Positions 44,650-53,825 are shown, numbered from the stretch's first letter. The stretch is 64,000 bases of DNA from Halolamina pelagica (GCF_900115675.1 NZ_FOXI01000004.1:62001-126000), one strand, 5' to 3'. Made by a program: numbers and translations. Notes: a model not told the origin generated them from the letters alone.

Positions 44650-45438
44650 CTACTCGTCGCCGTGCTGTCCCGTTTCGGGGAGCCCGTGACGGACACGGTT
44701 GAGCTGTGCGAGGATCGAGAGCGCCACGTCCTCGGGGGCGCCGCCGCCCACCTCGATCCCCACCGGCGCGTGGAGTCGTTCCATCGCCTCGTCGTCGATG
44801 CCCTCCTCGCGGAGCCCCTCGCGGACGTGTTCGGCCTTCGTCTCCGAGGCGACCAGTCCCACGTAGTACGCGCCGCGCCGGAGCGCCGCCGCGGCGGCGA
44901 TGCGGTCGAACGTGCCGGACCGGCTGGCGACGGCGACGGCGGTGTTCGAGCCGACGCCGAACTCGGCGATCCCCTCGTCGTAGTCGCCGGTGTACACCTC
45001 GGCCTCGGGGAAGCGCTCGGGGTCGGCGTACCCCTCGCGGTCGTCGACGACGAACACGTCGTAGCCCATCTCGTCGGCCATCCGGGAGAGCGGGACGGCG
45101 ATGTGGCCCGCGCCGGCGACGACGAGTTCGGGCGCGCCGACGAGCACGTTGATGAACACGGCCATCTCGCCGCCACAGACCATCCCCGTGTTCCCGTCGC
45201 GCGTGAGCTCCCAGCGCTCGGTCCGGGGCTCGCGCTCCTCGATCGCCTCGAGTGCCGCCTCCTGCGTGAGCGCCTCGACGGTCCCGCCGCCGATGGTGCC
45301 CTCGGTGTCGCCGTTCTCCCGGACGAGCATCGTCGCCCCGGGCTCGCGCGGGGCGCTCCCCTCGACCTCGGTCACCGTGGCGATCGCGACCGTCTCGCCC
45401 GCGTCCGTGAGTTCGGCCGCGCGTCGGTGGACTCCCAT
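44650..45438 (-). CDS. XdhC/CoxI-family molybdenum-cofactor maturation protein
   Basis: A 262-aa XdhC/CoxI protein. The N-terminal XdhC domain (1-90) shows GSAPREPGATMLV and TIGGGTVEALTQ, with the conserved CGG in MVCGGEM near residue 91. The C-terminal Rossmann-like half contains LVVAGAGHIAVPLS. XdhC binds the sulfurated Mo cofactor and inserts it into the large subunit. It is convergent with the MocA-like gene, 7 nt apart. The ATG at 45438 fits the family start. Confidence 0.9.
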   Translation of the reverse strand: MGVHRRAAELTDAGETVAIATVTEVEGSAPREPGATMLVRENGDTEGTIGGGTVEALTQEAALEAIEEREPRTERWELTRDGNTGMVCGGEMAVFINVLVGAPELVVAGAGHIAVPLSRMADEMGYDVFVVDDREGYADPERFPEAEVYTGDYDEGIAEFGVGSNTAVAVASRSGTFDRIAAAAALRRGAYYVGLVASETKAEHVREGLREEGIDDEAMERLHAPVGIEVGGGAPEDVALSILAQLNRVRHGLPETGQHGDE

Positions 45439-45588
45439 CGATCGCCTTCGCCACTCTCCGGACTTAGGGATGTCGCACGCGGTGACCCTCGTCGAACGGC
45501 TGTCGGCTATCCGCGACCGCCGAACTACCGACCCCGTATAGCGTGGGGAGTTTATCAGTCGGATGGGCGGTACAGCGCCTCTGTGTAG

Positions 45589-45605
45589 CAATTTCTAAGA
45601 AATTG
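45589..45605. promoter_or_regulatory. perfect palindrome upstream of nirK
   Basis: CAATTTCT and AGAAATTG flank a single central A: a 17-bp dyad. It lies about 20 nt upstream of the TATA-like element and 50 nt upstream of the nirK ATG, a normal activator position. A role as operator for an oxygen- or nitrogen-oxide-responsive regulator is inferred. Confidence 0.55.
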
Positions 45606-45622
45606 AGAATCGGCATCCCCCC

Positions 45623-45628
45623 ATATAC
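45623..45628 (+). promoter_or_regulatory. TATA-like element of nirK
   Basis: ATATAC within CCATATACCC is centred 29 nt before the ATG at 45655, suggesting a leaderless transcript. Confidence 0.5.
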
Positions 45629-45654
45629 CCGTTCGGTGCCATGGTCCAGACGTG

Positions 45655-47106
45655 ATGACCTCAGTACCCACGACGACCCGACGGCGCGTGTTGCAGAGCA
45701 TGGGTGCGGCCGGCGCGACGGCAGTCGCGGGCTGCATCTCCGCCCCGCCAGCTGAGGAGGAGGCAGCAGAATCCACGCCGCAGCCCCCGAGCATGAACGA
45801 ATCTCCCTCGCTCGACACCCAGCGCATCGCCGGGAACCCGACCGCGGTGCCGCAGCCGATCGACCGCGACAGCCCGAAGACCGTCAGCGTGGAGATGACC
45901 ACGCACGAGCAGGTCGCCGAGGTCGAACCCGGCGTCACCTACACGTACATGAGCTTCGACGGCCGGATCCCCGGGCCGATGATCCGGGCCCGCGTCGGCG
46001 ACCACGTCGAGATGACGATCACGAACGACGAGTCGAACTCGATGCCGCACAACATCGACCTGCATGCAGTGCGGGGTCCGGGCGGCGGCGCCGAGGCGTC
46101 GATGGTCGCCCCCGGGGAGACGAAGACGTTCACGTTCAAGGCGACCTACCCCGGCCTGTTCACCTACCACTGCGCCGTCCCGAACCTGGACTACCACATC
46201 TCCAGCGGGATGTTCGGCGCCATCCTGATCGAACCAGAGGCGGGGCTGCCCGAGGTCGACCACGAGTTCTACCTCGGCCAGCACGAGCTCTACACGACCG
46301 GCGACGCCGGCGAGGAGGGCCACCACGACTTCGACTTCGAGGCGATGAAGGACGAGGAGCCGACGTACGTCCTCATCAACGGCGAGAAGTACGCCATCGG
46401 CCCCAACGGCTACAACGAGATGCAGATCGAGACCGGCGAGAGCGCCCGCGTCTACTACGTCTCCGGCGGGCCGAACCTCTCCAGTTCGCTCCACCCCATC
46501 GGCTCGGTCTGGGACGAGGTGCACCCGCAGGGCGGCATCGGGAGCGACGTCCACCGCAACATCCAGACGACGCCGGTGCCCCCGGGATCGGCGGTCATCG
46601 CGGAGCTGCACTCGCCCGTTCCGGGCCCGATCAAGATCGTCGACCACGCGCTCACCCGGGTCGGCCGGAAGGGGGCGCTTGCCGTCGTCGACGTGCAGGG
46701 CGACCCGAACCCGGACGTGTTCGACCCCGGCCAGGAGTCGAGCAGCGGGGGCGGGGGCCCCGCCGAGTTCGACGGCTGGTTCGACAACGTCGACAACTAC
46801 GACGGCGTCGTCGACCGGACCGGCGAGGACGAGATCACCGTCCAGGTGGGCTCGCAGGCCAACGGCGGCGGCTTCGGGTTCGCGCCCGCGGCCGTCGCGG
46901 TCTCGCCCGGGACGACCGTCACCTGGGAGTGGACCGGGAAGGGTGGTAGCCACGACGTGCAGGCCGACGACGGCTCGTTCGCGAGCGAGCTGTCGGGCGA
47001 GGCCGGCCACACGTTCAGCCAGACCTTCGACGACACGGGAACGACGAAGTACTACTGCATGCCCCACAAGACGATGGGCATGAAGGGCGCCATCGTGGTC
47101 GAGTAA
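45655..47106 (+). CDS. nirK: copper nitrite reductase fused to a halocyanin-like domain
   Basis: A 483-aa Tat-exported lipoprotein (TRRRVLQSMGAAG, lipobox Cys 27) reducing nitrite to NO on the outer membrane face. The type 1 copper ligands fit H132, C173, H181 and M186; the type 2 ligands fit H137, H172 and H331; catalytic Asp 135 and His 280 are present. After residue ~350 an acidic/Gly linker leads to a second cupredoxin domain (about 390-483) with H433, C468, H471 and M476, a halocyanin-type copper site. Usual NirK ends near residue 350, so this is a fusion supplying its own electron donor. Confidence 0.9.
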   Translation: MTSVPTTTRRRVLQSMGAAGATAVAGCISAPPAEEEAAESTPQPPSMNESPSLDTQRIAGNPTAVPQPIDRDSPKTVSVEMTTHEQVAEVEPGVTYTYMSFDGRIPGPMIRARVGDHVEMTITNDESNSMPHNIDLHAVRGPGGGAEASMVAPGETKTFTFKATYPGLFTYHCAVPNLDYHISSGMFGAILIEPEAGLPEVDHEFYLGQHELYTTGDAGEEGHHDFDFEAMKDEEPTYVLINGEKYAIGPNGYNEMQIETGESARVYYVSGGPNLSSSLHPIGSVWDEVHPQGGIGSDVHRNIQTTPVPPGSAVIAELHSPVPGPIKIVDHALTRVGRKGALAVVDVQGDPNPDVFDPGQESSSGGGGPAEFDGWFDNVDNYDGVVDRTGEDEITVQVGSQANGGGFGFAPAAVAVSPGTTVTWEWTGKGGSHDVQADDGSFASELSGEAGHTFSQTFDDTGTTKYYCMPHKTMGMKGAIVVE

Positions 47107-47130
47107 CCGAACCCTGCCCCGCCGAACACG

Positions 47131-47135
47131 TTTTT
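47131..47135 (+). terminator. possible T-run terminator of nirK
   Basis: TTTTT follows the nirK stop by 25 nt after GCCGAACACG; archaeal transcription can end at such short T-runs. No hairpin is required. Confidence 0.3.
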
Positions 47136-47262
47136 CGCGTCGTCGCGTTCTCCGGGATCGACCCTTCGGGGCTCACTGCCCCCCGGCGATAGCTATCACC
47201 GCGAGAGAATTACCGCGGCAGCAGTAACATTCAGGATGCGCGAAACCGTACGGGCGGACGTA

Positions 47263-47985
47263 ATGACCTTCGACCTCACCTGGTACGGCCACTCGACCTG
47301 GGGCGTCACCGTCGACGACACCGAGTTCCTGATCGACCCGTTCTTCGACACACCGTTCACCGACACCGATCCGGCGGAGCTGGACCCGGACCACGTCCTG
47401 ATTACCCACGGCCACGCCGACCACATCGGCGACGCCGACCGGTTCGGGGGAGCCCACTTCGTCTCAACCCCGGAGATCACGAGCTACCTCGCCGACAACT
47501 ACGGTGTCGAGCACTCGACGGGGATGAACCTCGGCGGCACCGTCGAACTCGGCGACGCGTTCGTCACGATGGTGCGGGCCGACCACTCCAACGGCCCCGA
47601 CACCGACTACGCCGCCTCCGGCGGCATGCCCGCGGGCTACGTGATCAGCGACACGAAGCCCACGCAGGAGTCGGACGCCGACTCGACCGCGTTCTACCAC
47701 GCCGGCGACACCTCGCTGCACTCCGAGATGAAGGACGTGATCGCGCCCTTCCTCGAACCCGACGCCGCCGCGGTCCCGGCCGGCGACCACTTCACGATGG
47801 GGCCGGCACAGGCCGCCGTCGCGGTCGACTGGCTCGACGTGGAGGTGGCGTTCCCGATGCACTACGACACGTTCCCGCCGATCGAGATCGACACCGACGA
47901 GTTCGTCCGCGAGGTCAAAGCGACGGGCAGCGACACCGAGGTCGTCGTCCTCGACGGCGACGAGTCCTACACGCTGGCCGAGTAG
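47263..47985 (+). CDS. UPF0173-type MBL-fold metal-dependent hydrolase
   Basis: A 240-aa metallo-hydrolase. It begins [15 protein letters not shown] and has the metal motif [13 protein letters not shown], a ligand Asp in [13 protein letters not shown] and a final His in FPMHYDTFP. This is the UPF0173 pattern. Substrate unknown. The ATG at 47263 was chosen over an in-frame upstream start because it yields the usual family N-terminus. Confidence 0.88.
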   Translation: MTFDLTWYGHSTWGVTVDDTEFLIDPFFDTPFTDTDPAELDPDHVLITHGHADHIGDADRFGGAHFVSTPEITSYLADNYGVEHSTGMNLGGTVELGDAFVTMVRADHSNGPDTDYAASGGMPAGYVISDTKPTQESDADSTAFYHAGDTSLHSEMKDVIAPFLEPDAAAVPAGDHFTMGPAQAAVAVDWLDVEVAFPMHYDTFPPIEIDTDEFVREVKATGSDTEVVVLDGDESYTLAE

Positions 47986-48047
47986 CCCGTCCGCCCTCGG
48001 CCGGGGCAGCAAGATTTAGGCCGCGACCACCCCAACTTCGGGTCGCG

Positions 48048-48443
48048 ATGAGCAAACAAGTCACCACAGTCTCCGAGGACGGCTACGCGTCGACGACCGA
48101 GGTCCGCGATTTCTCCGTCGACATCGACCCGGGCGGCGAGTCGGCACCCGACACGCTGGAGTCGCTACTCGCTTCCTACGGCGCCTGCTACGTGCCGGCG
48201 CTCCGCGTCGGCGCGAAACAGCGCGACGTGGGCGAACTCGGGAAGATCGAACTCTCCATCACCGGCGAACTCAACGACGACGACAAGCTCGAGAGCGTCC
48301 ACTTCGACGTCGCCGTCGAGAACGACGTGAGCGAGGCCGACGGGGCGGAAGCGATCGACCGCGCGTTCGACCTCTGTAAGGTCCACGACGCGCTCAAGAG
48401 CGAACTCCACGCGGAGACGACGTTCGAGGGCGACGCCTTCTGA
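48048..48443 (+). CDS. OsmC family protein
   Basis: A 131-aa OsmC/Ohr-like protein. The two redox cysteines are in ASYGACYVPAL and FDLCKVHDALK, the typical spacing for thiol-dependent hydroperoxide reduction. The N-terminal segment and acidic composition are normal for haloarchaea. It lies in a same-strand run after the MBL gene, 62 nt downstream, with GATTTAGG upstream as a possible TATA element. Confidence 0.88.
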   Translation: MSKQVTTVSEDGYASTTEVRDFSVDIDPGGESAPDTLESLLASYGACYVPALRVGAKQRDVGELGKIELSITGELNDDDKLESVHFDVAVENDVSEADGAEAIDRAFDLCKVHDALKSELHAETTFEGDAF

Positions 48444-48464
48444 GCCGGCGACCCGCCGAGCGAC

Positions 48465-48650
48465 TCAGCGTTCGATTTTTGCGACCCGTTCGCGCTCCCC
48501 CGTGGACGCGTCCCGTTCGCGCCGGTACTCCCCGTAGGTCATCACCTCGCCGTCGCAGATGACGAGGTCGGTGCCGACGGGCGACAGGTCCGGACCGCGA
48601 TCGCGCGGCGGCGAGTCGCGGACGACGGGTGGTGTGCTACTGGTACCCAT
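48465..48650 (-). CDS. small haloarchaeal protein, function unknown
   Basis: A 61-aa protein starting MGTSSTPPVVRDSPPRDRG, with the short core VICDGEVMTYGEYRRER and a charged C-terminus. It has no membrane segment and no metal motif. The ATG at 48648-48650 has an AT-rich upstream region (GACTTATGCG, minus strand). I do not recognise the family. Confidence 0.6.
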   Translation of the reverse strand: MGTSSTPPVVRDSPPRDRGPDLSPVGTDLVICDGEVMTYGEYRRERDASTGERERVAKIER

Positions 48651-48777
48651 AGTTCGAACTACGAGGGAGATCGCATAAGTCTTTGCCCGGAACCCCCCGG
48701 AGCGGACGTTTATCGACGGTTTTCCGGACCGACCATTCGGGTGAAGCTTTTTGCCCACGGGGGTGCGACCGCCACCC

Positions 48778-49317
48778 GTGCCGGCGCTCTCAGTCCACCT
48801 CAACCGGGACCGCCCTCGCGACATCGACGCGCCGGCGTCGTACGTGGCCGACGAGCCCTTCGACGTGGCGCTCCAGAACCACGGCCAGGGCTCGCACGTC
48901 CACGTCCGACTCGACGAGTCGCTCTCGCGGGCGGCGCGGCTCCGCGACGACAGCCGGTACGTCGAGGCCGACACGACGGCCCGTATCGGCGTCGACACCC
49001 AACCGCTGTCGGAACCGGTCACCGGTCGACTGACGGTCTCCGCAGGCTACGGTGCGGAGACGGAGACGGTCGAACTCCGGATCGAGCCGTCCCGCGCCGG
49101 CGGCTACGGGATCGACGTGGACGAGGAGCTCGCACAGCCACAGACCGAGGCGCGGGAGCCGTTCGACGCGGAGACGGTCGGCCTACTGGTGCTCGCGGTG
49201 CTGACGCTGGTCGCGGCCGTCGCCGTCGCCGTTCTCGTCCAGAGCGCCGTGGTCGTCGCGGCCGCGGCGTTCGTGGCGCTGGTCACCGTCGTCGGCGTCG
49301 TCCTCGCGTTGACGTGA
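48778..49317 (+). CDS. haloarchaeal protein with C-terminal membrane helices
   Basis: A 179-aa protein from a GTG start (an AAGCTTTTTG element lies ~25-33 nt upstream). Residues 1-115 form a beta-rich domain (VDVALQNHG-type pattern FDVALQNHGQGSHVHVRLDE), similar in style to a CARDB-like adhesion or envelope domain. Residues about 123-179 are two hydrophobic helices separated by a short loop. It is probably membrane-anchored with the N-terminal domain outside or inside; topology is not settled. Function unknown. Confidence 0.65.
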   Translation: MPALSVHLNRDRPRDIDAPASYVADEPFDVALQNHGQGSHVHVRLDESLSRAARLRDDSRYVEADTTARIGVDTQPLSEPVTGRLTVSAGYGAETETVELRIEPSRAGGYGIDVDEELAQPQTEAREPFDAETVGLLVLAVLTLVAAVAVAVLVQSAVVVAAAAFVALVTVVGVVLALT

Positions 49318-49393
49318 ACCGCGCACCGGAACCGCGCTCCCCCGATGCCCGCGGGTGGATGGACTTTTGCCGCCGCCGGCGTCACGCCCGTGT

Positions 49394-49888
49394 ATGTCCA
49401 CCGCAGAAGCGACCCGCGAGGCCGTCCGCGAGCGCCCGTTCCTCCTGCTGGCGCTCCGCGCCGGCGTCCTCAACTACACCGCGACGGCCGAGTTCCTCGA
49501 CGCCGGCGAGACCGAGCCCGTCGCGACCGCGCTCCGCCGGTTCGCCGACGATCTCCCGACGCTCGCGCCCCGCGACGCGGAGGCCCGAGTCCGGATGGAG
49601 AGCGGCGTCGGCCTCGTCGACGCGACGGACGGGGCTCCGACCGGCACCCTCCTCGCGGTCGGTGGGGTCGAAGTCGTCCCAGACGCGGGCTCGCTGACGG
49701 CCGTGATCGCGACGGGCGACGTGGGACCGAGCGCGCTGGGGGCCGTCTGTGCCCGCCTCGACGCCGAGGACATCGACGCGGAGGCCGCCGCGGTCGCCGA
49801 CGGGACGCTGCTGGTCGTCGTCGGTCGCCGGGCGGGCGTCACCGCGCTCCGGGCGGTCGAGGACGCGCTGTCGCGCGTTCCACAGTGA
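49394..49888 (+). CDS. haloarchaeal protein with ACT-like C-terminal half
   Basis: A 164-aa protein starting MSTAEATREAVRERPFLLLA. The C-terminal half (SLTAVIATGDVGPSALGAV, then DGTLLVVVGRRAGVTALRAV) has the beta-alpha-beta pattern of a small ligand-binding ACT-like domain; this is inferred from pattern alone. It lies 76 nt after the preceding membrane protein gene and 74 nt before cysS, all on the same strand. Confidence 0.65.
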   Translation: MSTAEATREAVRERPFLLLALRAGVLNYTATAEFLDAGETEPVATALRRFADDLPTLAPRDAEARVRMESGVGLVDATDGAPTGTLLAVGGVEVVPDAGSLTAVIATGDVGPSALGAVCARLDAEDIDAEAAAVADGTLLVVVGRRAGVTALRAVEDALSRVPQ

Positions 49889-49962
49889 GCGGCTAGCCGG
49901 CTGACGCCAGCCGGAGCCCCGTTTCCGACGGCTTCAAACCGCCGGCTGGAGAAGCCTCCCGC

Positions 49963-51441
49963 ATGACTCTATCGCTGACCGACACCCTGTCGGGCGAGCG
50001 CGAGCCGTTCGAGGCGAGCGGGGATTCGGTGCTGCTCTACGTCTGCGGGCTGACGGTCTCCGACGACCCGCACCTCGGCCACGCCCGCCTCTGGGCGCAG
50101 GCGGACATCCTCCACCGCTGGCTGGCCCACGAGGGGTACGACGTGCGCCACGTCGAGAACGTCACCGACGTGAACGAGAAGATCACGGCCCGCGTCGGCG
50201 AACGCGAGGAGTGGGAGACCGAGGCCGACGTGGCCCGCCACTACACCAACGAGGTGCTCGATCAGATGCGGAACCTGAACCTCCTCCGGGCCGAGGTCTA
50301 CCCCCGCGTCTCCGAGCACGTCCCGGAGATCGTCGACCTCGTCGAGACGCTGATCGAGCAGGGCCACGCCTACGAGTCCAACGGCTCGGTCTACTTCGAC
50401 GTGACATCCTTCGAGGAGTACGGCAAGCTCTCGAACCAGGAGATCGAGGCCGTCGAGGAGCAGGGCGACCCCGACGAGCGCAGCGAGAAGCGCAACCCCG
50501 CCGACTTCGCGCTCTGGAAGGCCGGCGGCGTCGACGCCGACGCGGTCGAGGAACACCGCAAGCACGAACACGACGGGCCGCTCCCGGAGGGCCAGACCTG
50601 GGAGTCGCCGTGGGGCGAGGGCCGTCCCGGCTGGCACATCGAGTGCTCCGCCATGTCGATGACCCACCTCGGGGAGACTCTGGACATCCACATGGGCGGC
50701 CAGGATCTCGTGTTCCCCCACCACGAGAACGAGATCGCCCAGAGCGAGGCCGCGACGGGGCAGCGCTTCGCCAACCACTGGCTCCACGTCGGCTTCATGC
50801 AGGCCGGCAGCGAGAAGATGTCCTCCTCGCTGGGCAACTACTTCACCGTCGCCGACGCCGTCCGGGAGTTCGGCGTGAACGTCCTCCGAACGTTCTACGC
50901 CTCCGCGGAGTATCGCTCCCAGCAGGCCTACACCGAGGAGACCATCGAGGAGGCGCGCCGCCGCTGGGAGCGACTCGAACGCGCCTACGAGACCGCCGTC
51001 GAGCACGCCGACGGCGCCGACGCGCTCACCAAGACGGAGGACGGCGAGTTCCGCGACGGCCTGGCCGCGGCCCGCGCCGGGTTCGAGGCGGCGATGAACG
51101 ACGACCTCAACGCCCGCGAGGCGATGGCCGAGTTGCTCGAGGTCGCCACCGCGGTCAACCGCCACGTCGAGGCCGGCGCGCCCTACGACTACCAAGCACT
51201 TCGGGAGTCGATCGAGTTCTTCGAGGAGTACGGCGGGGACGTGCTCGGCCTCCAGTTCGGCGACGTGACCGCGGGCGAGGCCGAGATCGCGGAGAGCCTC
51301 GTGGAACTGGTGCTCGACGTGCGCGAGGCGGAGCGCGACGCGGGCAACTACGAGCGCGCCGACGACCTCCGTGACCGACTGGAGGCACTCGGCGTCGAGG
51401 TGGAGGACGGCGACGACGGGCCGACCTACCGGTTCGACTGA
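49963..51441 (+). CDS. cysS: cysteinyl-tRNA synthetase
   Basis: A 492-aa class I aminoacyl-tRNA synthetase. The first zinc ligand and HIGH motif occur in VCGLTVSDDPHLGHARLW, the later zinc ligands in HIECSAMSM and FPHHENEIAQSE, and the KMSKS equivalent is EKMSSSLGN. The DALR-type C-terminal domain is rich in acidic residues. Length fits the family. It carries no in-frame oddity and is probably independently transcribed. Confidence 0.96.
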   Translation: MTLSLTDTLSGEREPFEASGDSVLLYVCGLTVSDDPHLGHARLWAQADILHRWLAHEGYDVRHVENVTDVNEKITARVGEREEWETEADVARHYTNEVLDQMRNLNLLRAEVYPRVSEHVPEIVDLVETLIEQGHAYESNGSVYFDVTSFEEYGKLSNQEIEAVEEQGDPDERSEKRNPADFALWKAGGVDADAVEEHRKHEHDGPLPEGQTWESPWGEGRPGWHIECSAMSMTHLGETLDIHMGGQDLVFPHHENEIAQSEAATGQRFANHWLHVGFMQAGSEKMSSSLGNYFTVADAVREFGVNVLRTFYASAEYRSQQAYTEETIEEARRRWERLERAYETAVEHADGADALTKTEDGEFRDGLAAARAGFEAAMNDDLNAREAMAELLEVATAVNRHVEAGAPYDYQALRESIEFFEEYGGDVLGLQFGDVTAGEAEIAESLVELVLDVREAERDAGNYERADDLRDRLEALGVEVEDGDDGPTYRFD

Positions 51442-51478
51442 CGGGCGTCGACGGCTCGGCTACTCGCCGCCGCCGCGA

Positions 51479-51778
51479 CTACGCCTCGCCGGCGTCGGTC
51501 GTGAACAGTTCCGTGTCTTCGGGGATCTCGAACAGCCCGAACCGCACGCCGGCGTCGAGCCAACCGTAGCCGTAGGAGAACGACGCCAGCGCGTTCACGG
51601 GGTCGTCGGCCTCGCGGAAGTGCCGCCCGTCGTCGAGGTACGACTCGGCCATCTCGTACGTTTCGGCGGCGGCCTCGCCCAGCGGCGTGCCCGGCGGCGC
51701 CGCCGGCTCGGCGGCGTCGAGCGCGTCGGCGAGCATCCGGCCGTACCGGTCGGTCTTCTCCTCCAGATCGGCGGCCAT
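51479..51778 (-). CDS. DUF357 family protein
   Basis: A 99-aa helical protein of the archaeal DUF357 family. The core is ETYEMAESYLDDGRHFREADDPVNALASFSYGYGWLDAGV-like; in it SYLDDGRHF and NALASFSYGYGWLDAG are the conserved parts. This small helical-hairpin family is of unknown function. The ATG at 51776-51778 gives the typical length. It is convergent with cysS and divergent from the thioredoxin reductase gene. Confidence 0.82.
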   Translation of the reverse strand: MAADLEEKTDRYGRMLADALDAAEPAAPPGTPLGEAAAETYEMAESYLDDGRHFREADDPVNALASFSYGYGWLDAGVRFGLFEIPEDTELFTTDAGEA

Positions 51779-51894
51779 GGTCGAGCGTCCGGCGCTCGGG
51801 CGGTAAGGCTGTCGGAGGCGTCGCCGGGGGCGGTCTTGCACGGACAGCAACCGACAGCATAACCTACATACCCGACACCGCCGTAGCGGCGGCC

Positions 51895-52992
51895 ATGAGC
51901 GAGCACGTCGAGGAGGCGGTCGAGCACCGTCGCCTGATCATCGCCGGAACGGGGATCGCCGGGCTGACCGCGGCCATCTACGCCGGCCGGTCGAACAACG
52001 AACCCCTCGTGTTCGAGGGCGACGAACCGGGCGGCCAGCTCACCCTCACGACCGAGGTCGACAACTACCCCGGCTTCCCCGAGGGCATCTCCGGGCCGGA
52101 CCTCGTGAACAACATGAAGGAGCAGGCCGAGCGCTTCGGCGCCGAACTCGACCACGGGATCGTCGTCGACGTGACGGGCCTCGGCGAGAGCGACGACGGC
52201 ACCGACGCGCCGCCGTTCCGCGTGGAGATGCGCGACGGCGACGTGTACACCTGCGACGCGTTCATCGCCGCCTCCGGCGCCTCCGCGCGCACGCTGGGCG
52301 TCCCCGGCGAGGAGGAACTCATGGGCTACGGGCTCTCGACGTGTGCCACGTGCGACGGCGCGTTCTTCCGCGACGAGGACATGCTCGTGATCGGCGGCGG
52401 CGATGCCGCGATGGAGGAGGCGAACTTCCTCACCAAGTTCGCCGACACGGTCTACATCGCCCACCGCCGCGACGAGTTCCGCGCCGAGGACTACTGGGTC
52501 GACCGCATCATGGAGAAGGTCGACGAGGGCGACGTGGAGATCCTCTGGAACACCGAACTCACGGAGATCCACGGCACCCCCGACGACGGCATCGACCACG
52601 CCTCGCTCGTCCGCCACCCCGAGGGCCACCCCAAGGAGAAGTTCGAGGCCGGGAACGACGACGTCGAGGCGTTCGAGATGGACGTGGGCGCGGTGTTCTA
52701 TGCCATCGGCCACACGCCGAACGCGGGCTACCTCGAAGGGACCGGCGTCGAACTCGACGAGGAGGGCTACGTCGTCACGCAGGGCGGCCGCGACGGCGGG
52801 CAGACCGCGACCGACGTGCCGGGTATCTTCGGCGCCGGCGACGTGGTCGACCACCACTACCAGCAGGCGGTCACCGCCGCCGGGATGGGGAGCGAGGCCG
52901 CACTCGACGCCGACGACTGGCTCGAGGAGCGCGAGCGTGCGGGCGAGCTCGGCGTCGACGCCGTGGCCGAAGCCGCGGCCGGCGACGACTGA
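51895..52992 (+). CDS. thioredoxin reductase-like FAD/NAD(P) oxidoreductase
   Basis: A 365-aa TrxB-type flavoprotein. The FAD motif is IIAGTGIAGLTAAIYAGR, the redox pair Cys-x2-Cys is in STCATCDGAFF, the NAD(P) motif is VIGGGDAAMEEANFL and the C-terminal FAD contact is IFGAGDVVDHHYQQAVTAAG. It reduces thioredoxin-type disulfide partners. The C-terminal ~30 residues extend beyond bacterial TrxB. Nothing here identifies the acceptor. Confidence 0.93.
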   Translation: MSEHVEEAVEHRRLIIAGTGIAGLTAAIYAGRSNNEPLVFEGDEPGGQLTLTTEVDNYPGFPEGISGPDLVNNMKEQAERFGAELDHGIVVDVTGLGESDDGTDAPPFRVEMRDGDVYTCDAFIAASGASARTLGVPGEEELMGYGLSTCATCDGAFFRDEDMLVIGGGDAAMEEANFLTKFADTVYIAHRRDEFRAEDYWVDRIMEKVDEGDVEILWNTELTEIHGTPDDGIDHASLVRHPEGHPKEKFEAGNDDVEAFEMDVGAVFYAIGHTPNAGYLEGTGVELDEEGYVVTQGGRDGGQTATDVPGIFGAGDVVDHHYQQAVTAAGMGSEAALDADDWLEERERAGELGVDAVAEAAAGDD

Positions 52993-53084
52993 GGGCGTTG
53001 CCGCCACGGACGGTCGGCGAGGGCTGACCCCCTCCCGCCGTCCGAGACCCACAGAACCTTACGTCCGACCCACGATCCTCGCGT

Positions 53085-53369
53085 ATGGCTGATACGGAGA
53101 CGTTCACCATCGAAGGCCCCGAGGGCGAAACTGACACCGTCGAGCTGCCGCCCGTCATGCTGGAACTGATGCGTGACGGCGACGAGCCGGACGCCCAGAT
53201 CATCGCCGACATCGTGCTGCAGGCGTTCGCCCAGCAGGCCCACGCCCGCGTCCACCACGCCGAGGGCGGCGTGAGCAACGAGGTCGAGTCGGCAAACGAC
53301 ACGCTCGAGGAGCTGTTCGAGGACCGCTTCGGCATCTCGCTGTCCGAAGCGATGGGCCACCAGCACTGA
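53085..53369 (+). CDS. conserved small haloarchaeal protein
   Basis: A 94-aa acidic protein starting MADTETFTIEGPEGETDTVE, helical in the middle (AQIIADIVLQAFAQQAHARV) with a His-rich end (MGHQH). No recognised motif. It lies 93 nt after the thioredoxin-reductase gene on the same strand. The 249-base gap that follows contains no gene or repeat that I can see. Confidence 0.65.
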   Translation: MADTETFTIEGPEGETDTVELPPVMLELMRDGDEPDAQIIADIVLQAFAQQAHARVHHAEGGVSNEVESANDTLEELFEDRFGISLSEAMGHQH

Positions 53370-53618
53370 GGCGGCGGTTCGCACCACTTCTTCGCCGTTC
53401 GACCGTGGTCGCGCTAGCGCCGCTGCTGCCGAGCGCTTATGAGCGATGACGGGACCAGCCTCCCCGTGCGGTGAACACGGCCGCGGGTCGACCGAGGCGG
53501 GAGCGCGATCCACCGACCCGCGGTACTTCCGGGTCGCCTGTCCGTCAACGCCGGGTCGACAGCCCCGGGCTCACCGATCGGCCGGAGGAGTTTCCCTGCT
53601 GGGCGGGCGACTCCCGGT

Positions 53619-53825
53619 ATGGAGTACGAGAACTTCCTCCGCGACTGGTTGCTCGGACTGATCGCCGCACTGCTGGCGGCGATCGCGCTGTCGACGACGC
53701 CCGCGGGCGAGTCGTACCTCGGCGTACTGGAACCGCTAGTGGTCGTGCTCGCCCTCGTCACGTTCCTCGCGTTCGTGCTGATCACCGGCGCGTTCCTCGT
53801 CTACACCGCGAGTTTCCGGGACTAA
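53619..53825 (+). CDS. small two-helix membrane protein
   Basis: A 68-aa protein starting MEYENFLRDWLLGLIAALLA. Two hydrophobic helices lie at about 9-27 and 41-62 with a short polar loop (TTPAGESYLGV). No known family. It is followed 62 nt later by the aldo/keto reductase gene. Confidence 0.62.
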   Translation: MEYENFLRDWLLGLIAALLAAIALSTTPAGESYLGVLEPLVVVLALVTFLAFVLITGAFLVYTASFRD

